Notes: a model not told the origin generated them from the sequence alone. A stretch of 64,000 nt of DNA from Parvimonas micra (GCF_021300775.1 NZ_JAJTJP010000001.1:248001-312000); one strand, 5' to 3'; shown: positions 44,955 to 54,521, counted from the first letter of the stretch. A program made the numbers and translations.

Positions 44955-45039
44955 AAAGGGGAGTAGCTATTTTTGTTTAGTCGTCAGTACGGTTTATCCC
45001 GGCTAAACACCTAACTATTTCAATAGGAAGCAAGACCTT
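44955..45039 (+). promoter_or_regulatory. yybP-ykoY manganese riboswitch
   Basis: The aptamer shows the family's fixed blocks in order: AAGGGGAGTAGC, GTCGTCAGTACG, TCCCGGC and AGGAAGCAAGACC. This riboswitch class binds Mn2+ and switches on metal exporter genes. The following gene is a P-type cation ATPase, which fits a manganese-efflux circuit. Confidence 0.92.
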
Positions 45040-45082
45040 TGTTTAATTTTATTAAACAAGGTTTTTTTATGCAAAAAACCTT
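45035..45082 (+). terminator. Riboswitch terminator with a competing hairpin
   Basis: ACC-TTGTTTAAT (45035-45047, one bulged T) pairs with ATTAAACAAGGT (45051-45062) and is followed by a T-run to 45068: an intrinsic terminator. AAGGTTTTTT (45058-45067) can instead pair with AAAAAACCTT (45073-45082), which would break the terminator. Metal binding to the aptamer probably favours readthrough. Confidence 0.75.
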
Positions 45083-45100
45083 AACTTAAGGAGGAAAATT

Positions 45101-47782
45101 ATGTATTGGTACAACAAAAGTGTTGATGAATGTATCAACGAACTTGGAAGTGATATAAAAAATGGACTTTCAAGCGAAAAAGCAAAAGAGCTTTTAGAAA
45201 AAAATGGAAGAAATGAATTGAAACAAAAGAATAAAAAATCACTTCTTTCAAAAATTATTGACCAATTTAAAGATCCGATGATTTTAATATTAATTGGTGC
45301 TTGTATAATGTCTGCTGTTGTAGGTGAAATAACAGATGCTTTTATAATTATTGCAATTGTAGTTGTAAATGCAATTCTTTCACTTAATCAAGAGGGAAAA
45401 GCAGAAAAATCAATTGAAGCTTTACAAAAAATGGCAAGTCCAATGGCTAAAGTTTATAGAAATGGAAAATTAATTCATATTCCATCTCCAGAACTTGTTG
45501 TTGGTGATATTGTTGAACTTGAAACTGGAGATATTATACCAGCAGATTTAAGATTGATAGAAAGTTTTATTTTAAAAATTGATGAATCTTCATTAACAGG
45601 AGAATCTGTACCGGTAGAAAAATTTGCTGATAAAATTTATGATGGAGAAATTGAAATTGGTGATAGAGAAAATATGGCTTATTCATCAACTATTATCTCA
45701 TATGGTAGAGGTCTTGGAGTAGTAGTTTCAACTGGTGAAAATACTGAAATTGGAAAGATTGCAACAACACTTGATTCTTTTGAAGATGAAGATACACCGC
45801 TTCAAAGAAAGCTTGCAGGTTTATCAAAATCATTAGGACTAATAACAGTGGGAGTTTGTATTGTTGTATTTATTGTAGGACTTTTATATAAACAACAATT
45901 TTTACTAATGCTTTTAACTGCAATATCTCTTGCTGTTGCTGCTGTACCTGAAGGTTTACCAGCTATAGTTACAATAGTACTATCTCTTGGTATGACAAAA
46001 ATGGTTAAAAAGAATGCGATTGTAAAGAAACTATTAGCTGTTGAAACATTAGGAACAACTACAGTAATTTGTTCAGATAAAACAGGAACTCTTACTCAAA
46101 ATGAAATGACAGTAAAAAAAGTTTATGTTGATAATTTAGTTTATGATGTAGAAGGAACAGGCTATGAACCTATTGGTGAAGTATCGTTAAATGGAGAAAA
46201 TGTTAATGCTAAAGAAATAGACGATTTTATTTCGATTTCAACTATTTCAACATTAGTTAATGATGCAAAACTTATTAAAGATGAAAATAACTATAGAATA
46301 ACTGGGGATCCCACTGAAGGTGCGTTACTTACACTTTCTGAAAAAGTTGGTATTTTAAAAGATAAATTAAATGATAATCATAAAAGGATTGCTGAAATAC
46401 CTTTCGATTCAACTAGAAAGATGATGACAACATTTAATGAGAATATTTTTTCATCAAATGTTATTTCTGCTACAAAAGGTGCACCAGACATAGTAATAGA
46501 TAATTGTAAATATATTTTAATAAATGGAAAAGTAGAAGAATTTACAAATGAATTAAAAGAAAAAGTTCTTTTACAAAATAGTGAATTTGCTAAACAAGCC
46601 CTTCGTGTATTAGCATTTGCATATAGAAAATTTGATTCTTTACCAGATGATAAAACTTCAGAAAACATTGAAAGAGATATGATTTTTGTTGGATTAATGG
46701 GAATGATTGATCCAGCTAGACCGGAAGCAAAAGAAGCAATTAAAGAATGTAAAAAAGCTGGTATTATTCCAATAATGATTACAGGAGATTATCTTGAAAC
46801 TGCAGTTGCAATTGCTAAGGATTTAGGAATATTAGATGAAAATTCAAAAGCTATAATGGGTCGTGAGCTTAATAAGATGACTGAAGAAGAAATCTGTGAA
46901 GTAGTAAAAACTACAAGAGTATTTGCAAGAGTAAGTCCTGAGAATAAAGTACAAATTGTTAGTGCATTAAAGAAAAATGGTCATATAGCTGCTATGACAG
47001 GTGATGGAGTAAACGATGCACCAGCAATTAAAAGAGCAGATATTGGTGTTTCAATGGGAATTACTGGTACTGATGTTGCGAAAAATACTTCAGATGTAAT
47101 CTTAACAGATGATAATTTTGCTACAATTGTTTCAGCAGTTCATGAAGGACGTATTATATATTCAAATATTAAAAAGTTCGTATCATTCTTATTATCTTGT
47201 AATGTTGGAGAAATATTAATAGTACTAATTTCTATTTTATTAAATATTCCAGTACCATTTATACCAATTCAACTACTTTGGTTAAACTTAGTTACAGATA
47301 GTTTTCCAGCTCTTGCACTAGGGGTTGAAAAAGGTGATGAAGATATTATGGAAGTTCCACCAAGAAATCCTAACGAACCAATTTTAGATAAAGAAATGAT
47401 TTATAGTATTGTTTCTCAATCTATAGCTATAACAGTAGCTACACTAGGAGCATATTTCTATGGAATGCATCATTATCCTAATCATATCGAAGGTGCAAGA
47501 ACAGTTGCATTCTTTACACTAATTACTGCGGAACTTTTAAGAAGTTATTCAGTTAGAAGTAGTAGATTTACTTTATTCCATATTGGTGTGTTTTCAAATA
47601 AAACATTAGTATATGGAACTGCCTTATCATTTGTAATGATGCTAATAGTTGTTTATGTACCTTTCCTACAACCATATTTTGATACGGTAACTTTAGGAAT
47701 AAAAGAATTATCAGTAGCAATACCACTCGCTTTTGTTCCATTTATAGTAGCTGAAGTATCAAAAATAATAAAAAAGAAGTAA
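45101..47782 (+). CDS. P-type cation ATPase, probably Mn2+/Ca2+ exporter (P2A)
   Basis: 893 residues. Phosphorylated aspartate D326 in SDKTGTLTQNEMT; actuator motif SSLTGESVPVEK; hinge MTGDGVNDAPAIKRADIG. TM4 carries PEGLPA (P283, E284) and TM6 NLVTDSFPALALG, the metal-ligand pattern of SERCA/PMR1-like pumps. About ten membrane helices. The manganese riboswitch upstream argues for Mn2+ export, with Ca2+ as an alternative. AAGGAGG precedes ATG 45101. Single-gene transcription unit with a terminator after it. Confidence 0.93.
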   Translation: MYWYNKSVDECINELGSDIKNGLSSEKAKELLEKNGRNELKQKNKKSLLSKIIDQFKDPMILILIGACIMSAVVGEITDAFIIIAIVVVNAILSLNQEGKAEKSIEALQKMASPMAKVYRNGKLIHIPSPELVVGDIVELETGDIIPADLRLIESFILKIDESSLTGESVPVEKFADKIYDGEIEIGDRENMAYSSTIISYGRGLGVVVSTGENTEIGKIATTLDSFEDEDTPLQRKLAGLSKSLGLITVGVCIVVFIVGLLYKQQFLLMLLTAISLAVAAVPEGLPAIVTIVLSLGMTKMVKKNAIVKKLLAVETLGTTTVICSDKTGTLTQNEMTVKKVYVDNLVYDVEGTGYEPIGEVSLNGENVNAKEIDDFISISTISTLVNDAKLIKDENNYRITGDPTEGALLTLSEKVGILKDKLNDNHKRIAEIPFDSTRKMMTTFNENIFSSNVISATKGAPDIVIDNCKYILINGKVEEFTNELKEKVLLQNSEFAKQALRVLAFAYRKFDSLPDDKTSENIERDMIFVGLMGMIDPARPEAKEAIKECKKAGIIPIMITGDYLETAVAIAKDLGILDENSKAIMGRELNKMTEEEICEVVKTTRVFARVSPENKVQIVSALKKNGHIAAMTGDGVNDAPAIKRADIGVSMGITGTDVAKNTSDVILTDDNFATIVSAVHEGRIIYSNIKKFVSFLLSCNVGEILIVLISILLNIPVPFIPIQLLWLNLVTDSFPALALGVEKGDEDIMEVPPRNPNEPILDKEMIYSIVSQSIAITVATLGAYFYGMHHYPNHIEGARTVAFFTLITAELLRSYSVRSSRFTLFHIGVFSNKTLVYGTALSFVMMLIVVYVPFLQPYFDTVTLGIKELSVAIPLAFVPFIVAEVSKIIKKK

Positions 47783-47804
47783 AATAAAAATAATAAATAA
47801 TGCT

Positions 47805-47842
47805 AAGTCGAATTATATGCATAGATAATTCGACTTTTTTAT
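47805..47842 (+). terminator. Terminator after the P-type ATPase
   Basis: AAGTCGAATTAT (47805-47816) pairs with ATAATTCGACTT (47825-47836), followed by a T-run. The rest of the 322-base gap to fhs holds AT-rich DNA, the fhs promoter and a 5' hairpin. Confidence 0.88.
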
Positions 47843-48016
47843 TTGAATATAAATAAAATAATATTTATAATTTTAAGTGTAAAACGTTCATTATTATAAA
47901 CATTATTAAAAAGTTTTAAAAATTATTGTGTTATATATTATTTATAAGGGTATTTTGTAATTAAAGTGTATATTTGATTTTAAACATGTATAATAAACTT
48001 TTTATATTAAAAGATA

Positions 48017-48045
48017 TTGACATATTAATAAATAAATTGTATACT
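48017..48045 (+). promoter_or_regulatory. Promoter of the fhs one-carbon operon
   Basis: TTGACA at 48017-48022, a 17-base spacer, TATACT at 48040-48045: the strongest-looking promoter of the window. The start site should be near 48052. Confidence 0.85.
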
Positions 48046-48051
48046 GAATAG

Positions 48052-48069
48052 AGGGAATAACGATTCCCT
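48052..48069 (+). promoter_or_regulatory. 5'-end stem-loop of the fhs mRNA
   Basis: AGGGAAT (48052-48058) pairs with ATTCCCT (48063-48069) around AACG. It would form at the very 5' end of the transcript and has no T-run, so it is more likely a stabiliser against 5' exonuclease than a terminator. Confidence 0.5.
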
Positions 48070-48104
48070 AAAAATTGTTTTGTTAATAAAAAGGAGGAAT
48101 TTTT

Positions 48105-49775
48105 ATGAAAACAGATGTGCAAATTGCTCAAGAAGCAAAAATGAAACCTATCAGAGAAGTAGCTGATTACTTAGGATTTCCGGAAGAAGCTATAGAGCTT
48201 TATGGAAATTATAAAGCAAAGTTAAATATACATGAATTGAAAGACTATAACGAAAGACCAAATGGAAAGTTAATTTTAGTTACTGCTATCACTCCAACTC
48301 CTGCAGGAGAAGGTAAGACAACAACTGTTGTAGGTCTTGGTGATGGTTTAAATAAAATTGGAAAAAGAACAGCTCTTGCACTTAGAGAACCTTCTTTAGG
48401 ACCAGTTTTTGGTGTTAAAGGTGGTGCTGCAGGTGGTGGATATGCTCAAGTAGTTCCAATGGAAGATATTAACTTACATTTCACTGGAGATTTCAACGCT
48501 ATAGGAGCTGCAAACAACTTATTAGCTGCAATGTTAGATAATCATATTAATCATGGAAATGAGTTAGATATTGATGCAAGAACAATTACTTTGAAAAGAG
48601 TTGTTGATATGAATGACAGACAACTTCGTTTCATAGTTGATGGATTAAATGGAAAATCTAATGGTGTTCCTAGAGAAGATGGATTTGAAATCGTAGTTGC
48701 ATCAGAAGTAATGGCTATTTTATGTCTATCAAATGATTTAAGAGATTTAAAAGAAAAACTAGGAAAAATTATTGTTGCTTATAATAGAAAAGGCGAACCT
48801 GTAACTGCAAAAGACTTAAATGCTCAAGGCGCAATGGCAGCTTTACTAAAAGATGCTATTAAACCAAATCTTGTCCAAACATTAGAACATACTCCAGCAT
48901 TTATTCATGGTGGACCATTTGCAAATATTGCACATGGATGTAATAGTATAATTGCTACAAAATTAGCTTTAAAATATGCAGATTATGTTGTAACAGAAGC
49001 TGGTTTCGGAGCTGACTTAGGAGCAGAAAAATTCCTTGATATTAAATGTAGATTTGCTGGTTTAAACCCAAATGCAGTTGTAGTAGTTGCTACTGTAAGA
49101 GCATTAAAAATGCATGGTGGACTTGCTAAGACTGAACTTGGTAATGAAGATTTAGTAGCATTAGAAAAAGGTCTTCCAAACTTATTAAAACATGTTGAAA
49201 ATATGCAAAATCTATTTGGTATTCCTTGTGTTGTTGCTATTAACAAATTCCCATTAGATACTGAAGCAGAATTAAAATTAATAGAAGATAAATGTAAAGA
49301 ATTAGGTGTTAATGTTGTACTTTCAGATGTTTGGGCAAAAGGTGGAGAAGGTGCTGTTGATTTAGCAAATGAAGTTGTAAGACTTGCTGAAAATAGTAAA
49401 CCTATTAACCAAATTTATGATATAGAAGATTCACTAGAAGAAAAATTAAATAAAATTGTTCAAAAAGTTTATGGTGGTTTAGGAGTAACATTCTCTCCAG
49501 GAGTTAAAAAGAAAATTAAAACTATTGAAGAATTAGGATATAAAAATGTTCCAATATGTATGGCTAAAACTCAATATTCTTTCTCAGATGATAAGAATAA
49601 GGTAGGTAGACCAGAAGGATTTAAAGTAAATATTAAAGATATTAAGATTGCTGCAGGAGCAGGTTTTGCTGTTGCTTACAGTGGAGATATTATGACAATG
49701 CCTGGATTACCAAAAGTACCAGCTGCTAATAATATTGATATTACAGATGATGGAAAAATAGTTGGATTATTCTAG
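48105..49775 (+). CDS. fhs: Formate--tetrahydrofolate ligase
   Basis: 556 residues, full length. [19 protein letters not shown] near residue 64 is the ATP-binding loop, and [21 protein letters not shown] is the family signature. It makes 10-formyl-THF from formate, THF and ATP. It heads a five-gene folate operon. AAGGAGGA lies 7 bases before ATG 48105. Confidence 0.97.
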   Translation: MKTDVQIAQEAKMKPIREVADYLGFPEEAIELYGNYKAKLNIHELKDYNERPNGKLILVTAITPTPAGEGKTTTVVGLGDGLNKIGKRTALALREPSLGPVFGVKGGAAGGGYAQVVPMEDINLHFTGDFNAIGAANNLLAAMLDNHINHGNELDIDARTITLKRVVDMNDRQLRFIVDGLNGKSNGVPREDGFEIVVASEVMAILCLSNDLRDLKEKLGKIIVAYNRKGEPVTAKDLNAQGAMAALLKDAIKPNLVQTLEHTPAFIHGGPFANIAHGCNSIIATKLALKYADYVVTEAGFGADLGAEKFLDIKCRFAGLNPNAVVVVATVRALKMHGGLAKTELGNEDLVALEKGLPNLLKHVENMQNLFGIPCVVAINKFPLDTEAELKLIEDKCKELGVNVVLSDVWAKGGEGAVDLANEVVRLAENSKPINQIYDIEDSLEEKLNKIVQKVYGGLGVTFSPGVKKKIKTIEELGYKNVPICMAKTQYSFSDDKNKVGRPEGFKVNIKDIKIAAGAGFAVAYSGDIMTMPGLPKVPAANNIDITDDGKIVGLF

Positions 49776-49791
49776 TTAATAGGAGGAATTT

Positions 49792-50430
49792 ATGGAACAA
49801 AAAATGTGTGATAAAACCATAAATTTATTTATACAAGAATTATCAGATAAACAACCTGTACCAGGGGGCGGAGGAGCTTCTGCCCTTGTTGGCGCTTTAG
49901 GAGTAGCACTTCTAAATATGGATGCAATTTATACAACTGGTAATGAAAAATTTAAAGATGTTGAAGAAGAAATTTTGGAACAAATTAAGAAATACAATGA
50001 ATTAATTGTTTCATTAAAAGAACTTGTTCAAGGAGATGCAGATGCATTTTATCCACTATCTCAATGTTACAAGATGCCAAGAACAACTGATGAAGAAAAA
50101 AGATTAAAAAGAGAAGCTTTAGAGGTTAATCTTTATAATGCTGCTATGATTCCATTACAAATTATGGAAAAATCTTATGAGGCACTTTGTTTAGTTGATA
50201 GACTAATAAGAATTGGAAATCAAAATCTTATTGGAGATGTTGCAACTGGAGCTGTATTCTTAGAATCTGCGCTTAAAGGTGCAAGTTTAAGTGTATTCGC
50301 AAATACTTCTTCAATGAAAAATGAAGAAAATATTAAAACTATAAATGAAAAATCCATGAAACTATTAAAAGATGGAACTGAACTTGCTAATAAAGCTTTT
50401 GAAGAAATTTTTAATGGATTTTTAAAATAA
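49792..50430 (+). CDS. fchA: Methenyl-THF cyclohydrolase/formimino-THF cyclodeaminase FchA
   Basis: 212 residues. ELSDKQPVPGGGGASALVGALG is the family signature (P-x-PGGG-x-A-A near residue 22), followed by an all-helical body with EGDADAF-like QGDADAFYPL. It interconverts 5,10-methenyl-THF and 10-formyl-THF. It matters here because the adjacent FolD seems to lack that activity. TAGGAGGA precedes ATG 49792. Confidence 0.93.
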   Translation: MEQKMCDKTINLFIQELSDKQPVPGGGGASALVGALGVALLNMDAIYTTGNEKFKDVEEEILEQIKKYNELIVSLKELVQGDADAFYPLSQCYKMPRTTDEEKRLKREALEVNLYNAAMIPLQIMEKSYEALCLVDRLIRIGNQNLIGDVATGAVFLESALKGASLSVFANTSSMKNEENIKTINEKSMKLLKDGTELANKAFEEIFNGFLK

Positions 50431-50440
50431 GGAGATTGTT

Positions 50441-51292
50441 ATGACAACAATAATGAAAGGTAAGGATGTAGCTATAGCTTTAAAAGAAAAAATTAAAGCT
50501 GGAGTTGCTGAATTAAAAGAAAAAGGAAAAATTACAACTTGTGGTTTTATTAGAGTTGGAGATAGAAGCGACTCAATTGGATATGAAAAAGCAGCAATTA
50601 AAGTATTATCATCTTTAGGAATTGAATGTGTGCAATTTCATTTTCCAGAAGATATTTCTGAAGCTGATTTTATTGCTGAACTTGAAAAAATTGGTAACGA
50701 TGATAATGTTGATGGTTTCTTACTATTAAGACCATTACCATCACATATTGATGATGATTTAGTTGGTATGAAAATTAATCCTAAAAAGGATATTGATGGA
50801 GTTAGCCCATACAATATTGGGGAAGTTTTTTATCCTAAAGAAGATAGTTTTATTCCTTGTACAGCTGCTGCAGTAATTAAAATGTTAGAATTTTATGATT
50901 TAGATTTATCTGGAAAAAATGCAGTGGTTCTTGGACGTAGTAATGTTATTGGAAAACCAGTTGCCATGTTATTATTAGCAAAAAATGCTACAGTTACTGT
51001 ATGTCATAGTAGAACTCAAAATTTAAAAGAAGTATGTAAAAATGCAGATGTTCTTGTTTCAGCTATTGGTAAAGCTCATTTTGTTACAAAAGACTTTGTT
51101 AAAGAAGGTGCAATTGTTGTTGATGTTGGAACAAATTATGACGAAAACGGAAAGGTAACAGGAGATGTTCATTTTGATGAAGTTTCTGAAATTGCTAGTT
51201 ATATAAATCCTGTACCTGGTGGTATTGGATCAATTACAACATCAGTTTTAGCTGAAAAATGTTTAATTGCTGCTAGAAAAAAGGTAAAATAA
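50441..51292 (+). CDS. folD: Methylene-THF dehydrogenase FolD, cyclohydrolase site lost
   Basis: 283 residues. The dehydrogenase NADP-binding GRSNVIGKPVAMLLL and HSRTQNL are conserved, as are KKDIDGVSPYN and PVPGGIGSITTSVLAE. The cyclohydrolase YxxxK motif reads GYEKAAIK, so the general-base lysine is alanine, and the VQLPLP motif reads LLRPLP, so its glutamine is also lost. The enzyme therefore probably only oxidises or reduces methylene/methenyl-THF, with FchA doing hydrolysis. AAGGAGA precedes ATG 50441; folC begins 1 base after the stop. Confidence 0.95.
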   Translation: MTTIMKGKDVAIALKEKIKAGVAELKEKGKITTCGFIRVGDRSDSIGYEKAAIKVLSSLGIECVQFHFPEDISEADFIAELEKIGNDDNVDGFLLLRPLPSHIDDDLVGMKINPKKDIDGVSPYNIGEVFYPKEDSFIPCTAAAVIKMLEFYDLDLSGKNAVVLGRSNVIGKPVAMLLLAKNATVTVCHSRTQNLKEVCKNADVLVSAIGKAHFVTKDFVKEGAIVVDVGTNYDENGKVTGDVHFDEVSEIASYINPVPGGIGSITTSVLAEKCLIAARKKVK

Positions 51293-51293
51293 T

Positions 51294-52571
51294 ATGGACT
51301 ATGAAACTGCAATGATAAAACTTAGAGGAGAAGTTTGCAGTGGAGTTAAATTAGGTTTACAAAATATAAAAATTCTTATGGAAAAATTAGGAAATCCACA
51401 AGATAAATTAAAAGTTATTCATATTGCAGGAACCAATGGAAAGGGTTCCTGCACTTCTTTTGTAAACTCTGTTTTAGTTTCACAAGGATATAAAGTTGGT
51501 ATGTTTACTTCTCCATCTATATATAACTTTGAAGAAAGAATTAGAATTAATAATAAGAATATACCAGAAGATAAATTAATAGAATTAATGAATGAAGTAA
51601 GAAATGTTGCAAATACTCTTGAAGTATTTCCAGCTGATTTCGAACTTATAACGGCAGTATCTCTATTGTACTTTTACCGTGAAAAGTGTGATTTTGCAAT
51701 TATGGAAGTTGGTCTTGGTGGAAGACTTGATGCTACAAATGTAATAGAGAGACCTCTAATAACTATGATTACTTCAATAAGCTTTGATCATCAACAATTT
51801 TTAGGAAATACAATTTCTGAAATTGCACTTGAAAAAGCTGGTATAATTAAAAAAGGAATTCCACTAATATTATATGCTCAAAGCAACGAGATTATGGAAA
51901 CAATTAATAAAGTTGCAAAAGAAAAAAATTCAAAAGTCATAGTGAATGATTTATCAAAAATAGATATTTTAGAAAATAAAAAATCTGGACAAGTTATTAA
52001 CTATAAGAATTTTAAAAATTTAAAAATTAATTTATTAGGTTCTCATCAGGTTAATAATGCAACTATTTCTTTAGAATTACTTATTGAACTTAGAAGCATG
52101 GGATTTGATATATCTGATGAAAGTATATATAAAGGATTTTCTACAGTTAGTTGGCCATGTAGATTTGAATTAGTTTCAAAAAAACCTGATTTTATATTAG
52201 ATGGAGCGCACAATATTGATGGAGTTGAAAAGTTTATATCTAATATGAATTTTTATTATAAAAATACAAAAAAAATAGCAATTTTTGGTGTTTTAGAAGA
52301 CAAAGATTACAATGAGATGCTTGAAAAAATAATTCCTTGTTTTGATGTATTTTTAACTGTTAGACCAGATTCGGATAGAGCCATGAATGCTTCTGATCTA
52401 AGAGAAAAAATAAGATGCTTAACTGATAAAGAAGTGTATAGCTTTGAAGATTATCAAGAAGCTATAGATAAATCTTTTAGTATTTCTAACAAAGATGATG
52501 TTATCTCTGCATTTGGCTCATTATATTTTGTAGGAGAAGTTCGTAAACTACTAGGAGTTAGTGATTATTAA
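51294..52571 (+). CDS. folC: Folylpolyglutamate synthase/dihydrofolate synthase
   Basis: 425 residues, Mur-ligase fold. HIAGTNGKGSCTSF is the ATP-binding loop; FTSPSIYNFEERIRIN, EVGLGGRLDATNVI and ILDGAHNIDGVEKF are family motifs. It adds glutamates to folates and may also make dihydrofolate. It follows folD immediately and its stop overlaps the next ATG by one base. Confidence 0.95.
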   Translation: MDYETAMIKLRGEVCSGVKLGLQNIKILMEKLGNPQDKLKVIHIAGTNGKGSCTSFVNSVLVSQGYKVGMFTSPSIYNFEERIRINNKNIPEDKLIELMNEVRNVANTLEVFPADFELITAVSLLYFYREKCDFAIMEVGLGGRLDATNVIERPLITMITSISFDHQQFLGNTISEIALEKAGIIKKGIPLILYAQSNEIMETINKVAKEKNSKVIVNDLSKIDILENKKSGQVINYKNFKNLKINLLGSHQVNNATISLELLIELRSMGFDISDESIYKGFSTVSWPCRFELVSKKPDFILDGAHNIDGVEKFISNMNFYYKNTKKIAIFGVLEDKDYNEMLEKIIPCFDVFLTVRPDSDRAMNASDLREKIRCLTDKEVYSFEDYQEAIDKSFSISNKDDVISAFGSLYFVGEVRKLLGVSDY

Positions 52572-53113
52572 TGGACAAAAAGATTTTAAGAAAAGATATA
52601 TTAGAAAAATTAAAAACAATTAATAGTAAAGAAAGATTATCATTTGAAAAAGCTATATATAATAAACTATTTGAAAATGAAAATTTTAAAAAAGCAAAAT
52701 GTATAGCTCTTACTATTCCTTTTGGTACAGAAATAAATACTTATCCAATAATTGAAAAATTATTGAATGAAGGTAAGACTGTTTGTTCTCCAATATGCGA
52801 AAAAGAAAGTAGGAATATGATTTTTTATAAAATCAATTCTTTAGATGAACTAGTTGAAGGTTATTATGGAATAAAAACACCTCCAGAAAAAAAAGAAAAT
52901 ATCGTTGAAAAAGATATGATTGATTTAATATTAGTTCCAGGTGTTGGATTTGACAAAGATAATTATAGGATTGGTTTTGGTGGAGGATATTATGATAGGT
53001 ATTTAAAAGACTATAAAGGTTATACAATATCCCTTGCATTTAAAGATCAAATTATTGATAAAGTTCCTATAAATGAATTTGATTTACCTGTTAATTTAGT
53101 TATTACAAATTAA
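52571..53113 (+). CDS. 5-formyltetrahydrofolate cyclo-ligase
   Basis: 180 residues. GVGFDKDNYRIGFGGGYYDRYL is the diagnostic C-terminal signature and LTIPFGTEINTYPII the N-terminal substrate region. It converts 5-formyl-THF back to 5,10-methenyl-THF using ATP. Fifth and last gene of the folate operon, coupled to folC by a one-base overlap. Confidence 0.94.
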   Translation: MDKKILRKDILEKLKTINSKERLSFEKAIYNKLFENENFKKAKCIALTIPFGTEINTYPIIEKLLNEGKTVCSPICEKESRNMIFYKINSLDELVEGYYGIKTPPEKKENIVEKDMIDLILVPGVGFDKDNYRIGFGGGYYDRYLKDYKGYTISLAFKDQIIDKVPINEFDLPVNLVITN

Positions 53114-53125
53114 TATATTTATTTT

Positions 53126-53156
53126 AAAAATAGTTTTATCACAAAACTATTTTTTT
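53126..53156 (+). terminator. Terminator of the folate operon
   Basis: AAATAGTTTT (53128-53137) pairs with AAAACTATTT (53143-53152) around ATCAC, followed by T-run. Confidence 0.8.
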
Positions 53157-53157
53157 C

Positions 53158-53186
53158 TTGCAAAAAACTAAAAAATAGTATATTAT
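53158..53186 (+). promoter_or_regulatory. Promoter of the degV gene
   Basis: TTGCAA at 53158-53163, a 17-base spacer, TATTAT at 53181-53186, 33 bases before the start codon. It abuts the preceding terminator. Confidence 0.6.
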
Positions 53187-53219
53187 ATAGACTAGGTAAA
53201 TTTTAAAATGGAGGTAGAA

Positions 53220-54104
53220 ATGATAAAGTTATTTTCAGATATGGGAGCAGATATTCCAGTAGAAATTGCCCAAAAATATAAAATTCATATATTTAATATG
53301 AGTGTTACAGACGGAGAAAATGAATATATTTTAAATAAAGATATTGATAAGTATAAATTATTTGATAATATGGCTAAAGGGGTTAACTACAAAACTTCTC
53401 AGGTTTCTTATAAAGATTTTTATGATGCTTTTAAAGAAGAACTTTTAGCCAATAATGAAATTATTTATATTTCATTATCTTCTGGACTTTCTGGAACTTT
53501 TAATACTGCAAATATGGTAAAAAATGATTTACTTGAAGAATTTCCTGATTCAAAAATCCATATAGTAGATAGTTTAGGTGCAAGTTTTGGATATGGTGTT
53601 TTGGCTATAAAAGTTGCACAAATGATAGATAATAATGAAACGGTAGAAGATATTATAAAATATACAGAATTTTTCAAAAAACATATAAATTATATATTTA
53701 CTTTAGATGATTTAACTTATTTATATAGAGGTGGAAGATTAAATAAAGCTAAATTCATTTTAGGTAATTTATTAAATATATGTCCAATATTAGATATTTC
53801 AAAAGATGAAGGAAAACTTAACTTTTTTGATAAAGTTAGAGGAAATAAAGCTTTTAAAAAGAAGTTTTTAGATATTATAAAAAGTAGATCAAGTGTATTG
53901 GATAAACAAACTATACTGATTCTTCATGGAGATTGTGAAGAAAAAGCTAATGAAATAAAAGAATTATTAAAAACTGAATTTAATAATGACAATATAATAA
54001 TTAGTGGAGTAGATGCTGTTATAGGTTGTCATACTGGTCCAACTGTTCTAGCAATAGTATATTTGGATGAATTGTATGGTAAATATGATATATTTGAAAT
54101 TTAA
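53220..54104 (+). CDS. DegV family fatty acid-binding protein
   Basis: 294 residues from ATG 53220; the ATG at 53208 is upstream of GGAGGT and would not be used. MIKLFSDMGADIPVEIAQKY starts the DegV fold; SLSSGLSGTFNTANM and TLDDLTYLYRGGRLNKA are hallmarks. DegV/FakB proteins bind a fatty acid for phosphorylation by FakA. Several FakB-like paralogues usually exist; the ligand here is unknown. Confidence 0.92.
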   Translation: MIKLFSDMGADIPVEIAQKYKIHIFNMSVTDGENEYILNKDIDKYKLFDNMAKGVNYKTSQVSYKDFYDAFKEELLANNEIIYISLSSGLSGTFNTANMVKNDLLEEFPDSKIHIVDSLGASFGYGVLAIKVAQMIDNNETVEDIIKYTEFFKKHINYIFTLDDLTYLYRGGRLNKAKFILGNLLNICPILDISKDEGKLNFFDKVRGNKAFKKKFLDIIKSRSSVLDKQTILILHGDCEEKANEIKELLKTEFNNDNIIISGVDAVIGCHTGPTVLAIVYLDELYGKYDIFEI

Positions 54105-54130
54105 GGGTTAGTAATAACCCTTTAATTATT
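54103..54130 (+). terminator. Weak terminator overlapping the degV stop
   Basis: AAGGGTTA (54103-54110) pairs with TAACCCTT (54115-54122) around GTAA, followed by TAATTATTTT. The T-run is interrupted, so lrgA may be reached by readthrough; no separate lrgA promoter is seen. Confidence 0.5.
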
Positions 54131-54137
54131 TTGGGAG

Positions 54138-54521
54138 ATGATAAGTATTAAACATATTTATGAATTTTTAATTATTTTAATTTTTTTGTTTATTGGAACT
54201 GTTTTGGAAATATTTTTAAAGTCTCCAATTCCAGCTACAATTTTATCAATGTTATTTCTAGTTGCATTATTATATTTTAAAATAATTGATTTAAAAAAAA
54301 TAGAAAAAGTTTCAGAGTTTTTACTTGAAAGTATTACACTTTTCATGACCCCATTAGTAATTGGAGTTATAGATAAGTTTCACTTTTTTAATGGAAAGTT
54401 TTTACAAATATTTCTAATTTTATTTGTAAGTGTAGTAGTATCAATAACTATTACTTCATTTGCTACTTCGTTTTTTGTAAAGATTTTTGTAAAAGGAGAA
54501 CAAAATGCAGATAATAATTAA
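54138..54521 (+). CDS. LrgA/CidA family membrane protein
   Basis: 127 residues with four hydrophobic segments. EIFLKSPIPATILSMLFL matches the conserved IP-x-P-hinge of CidA/LrgA holin-like proteins. The start is uncertain: ATG 54138 directly abuts its only good ribosome binding site GGGAG (54133-54137), with no spacer. A later ATT would fit the spacing but is a rare start. The next gene, overlapping by 17 bases, encodes LrgB, which supports the call. The pair influences cell lysis or export of small acids. Confidence 0.82.
   Translation: MISIKHIYEFLIILIFLFIGTVLEIFLKSPIPATILSMLFLVALLYFKIIDLKKIEKVSEFLLESITLFMTPLVIGVIDKFHFFNGKFLQIFLILFVSVVVSITITSFATSFFVKIFVKGEQNADNN

Noticed and set aside
53221-53230. 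degV start at 53208
   Set aside because: That ATG overlaps the only good ribosome binding site; ATG 53220 has the correct spacing.
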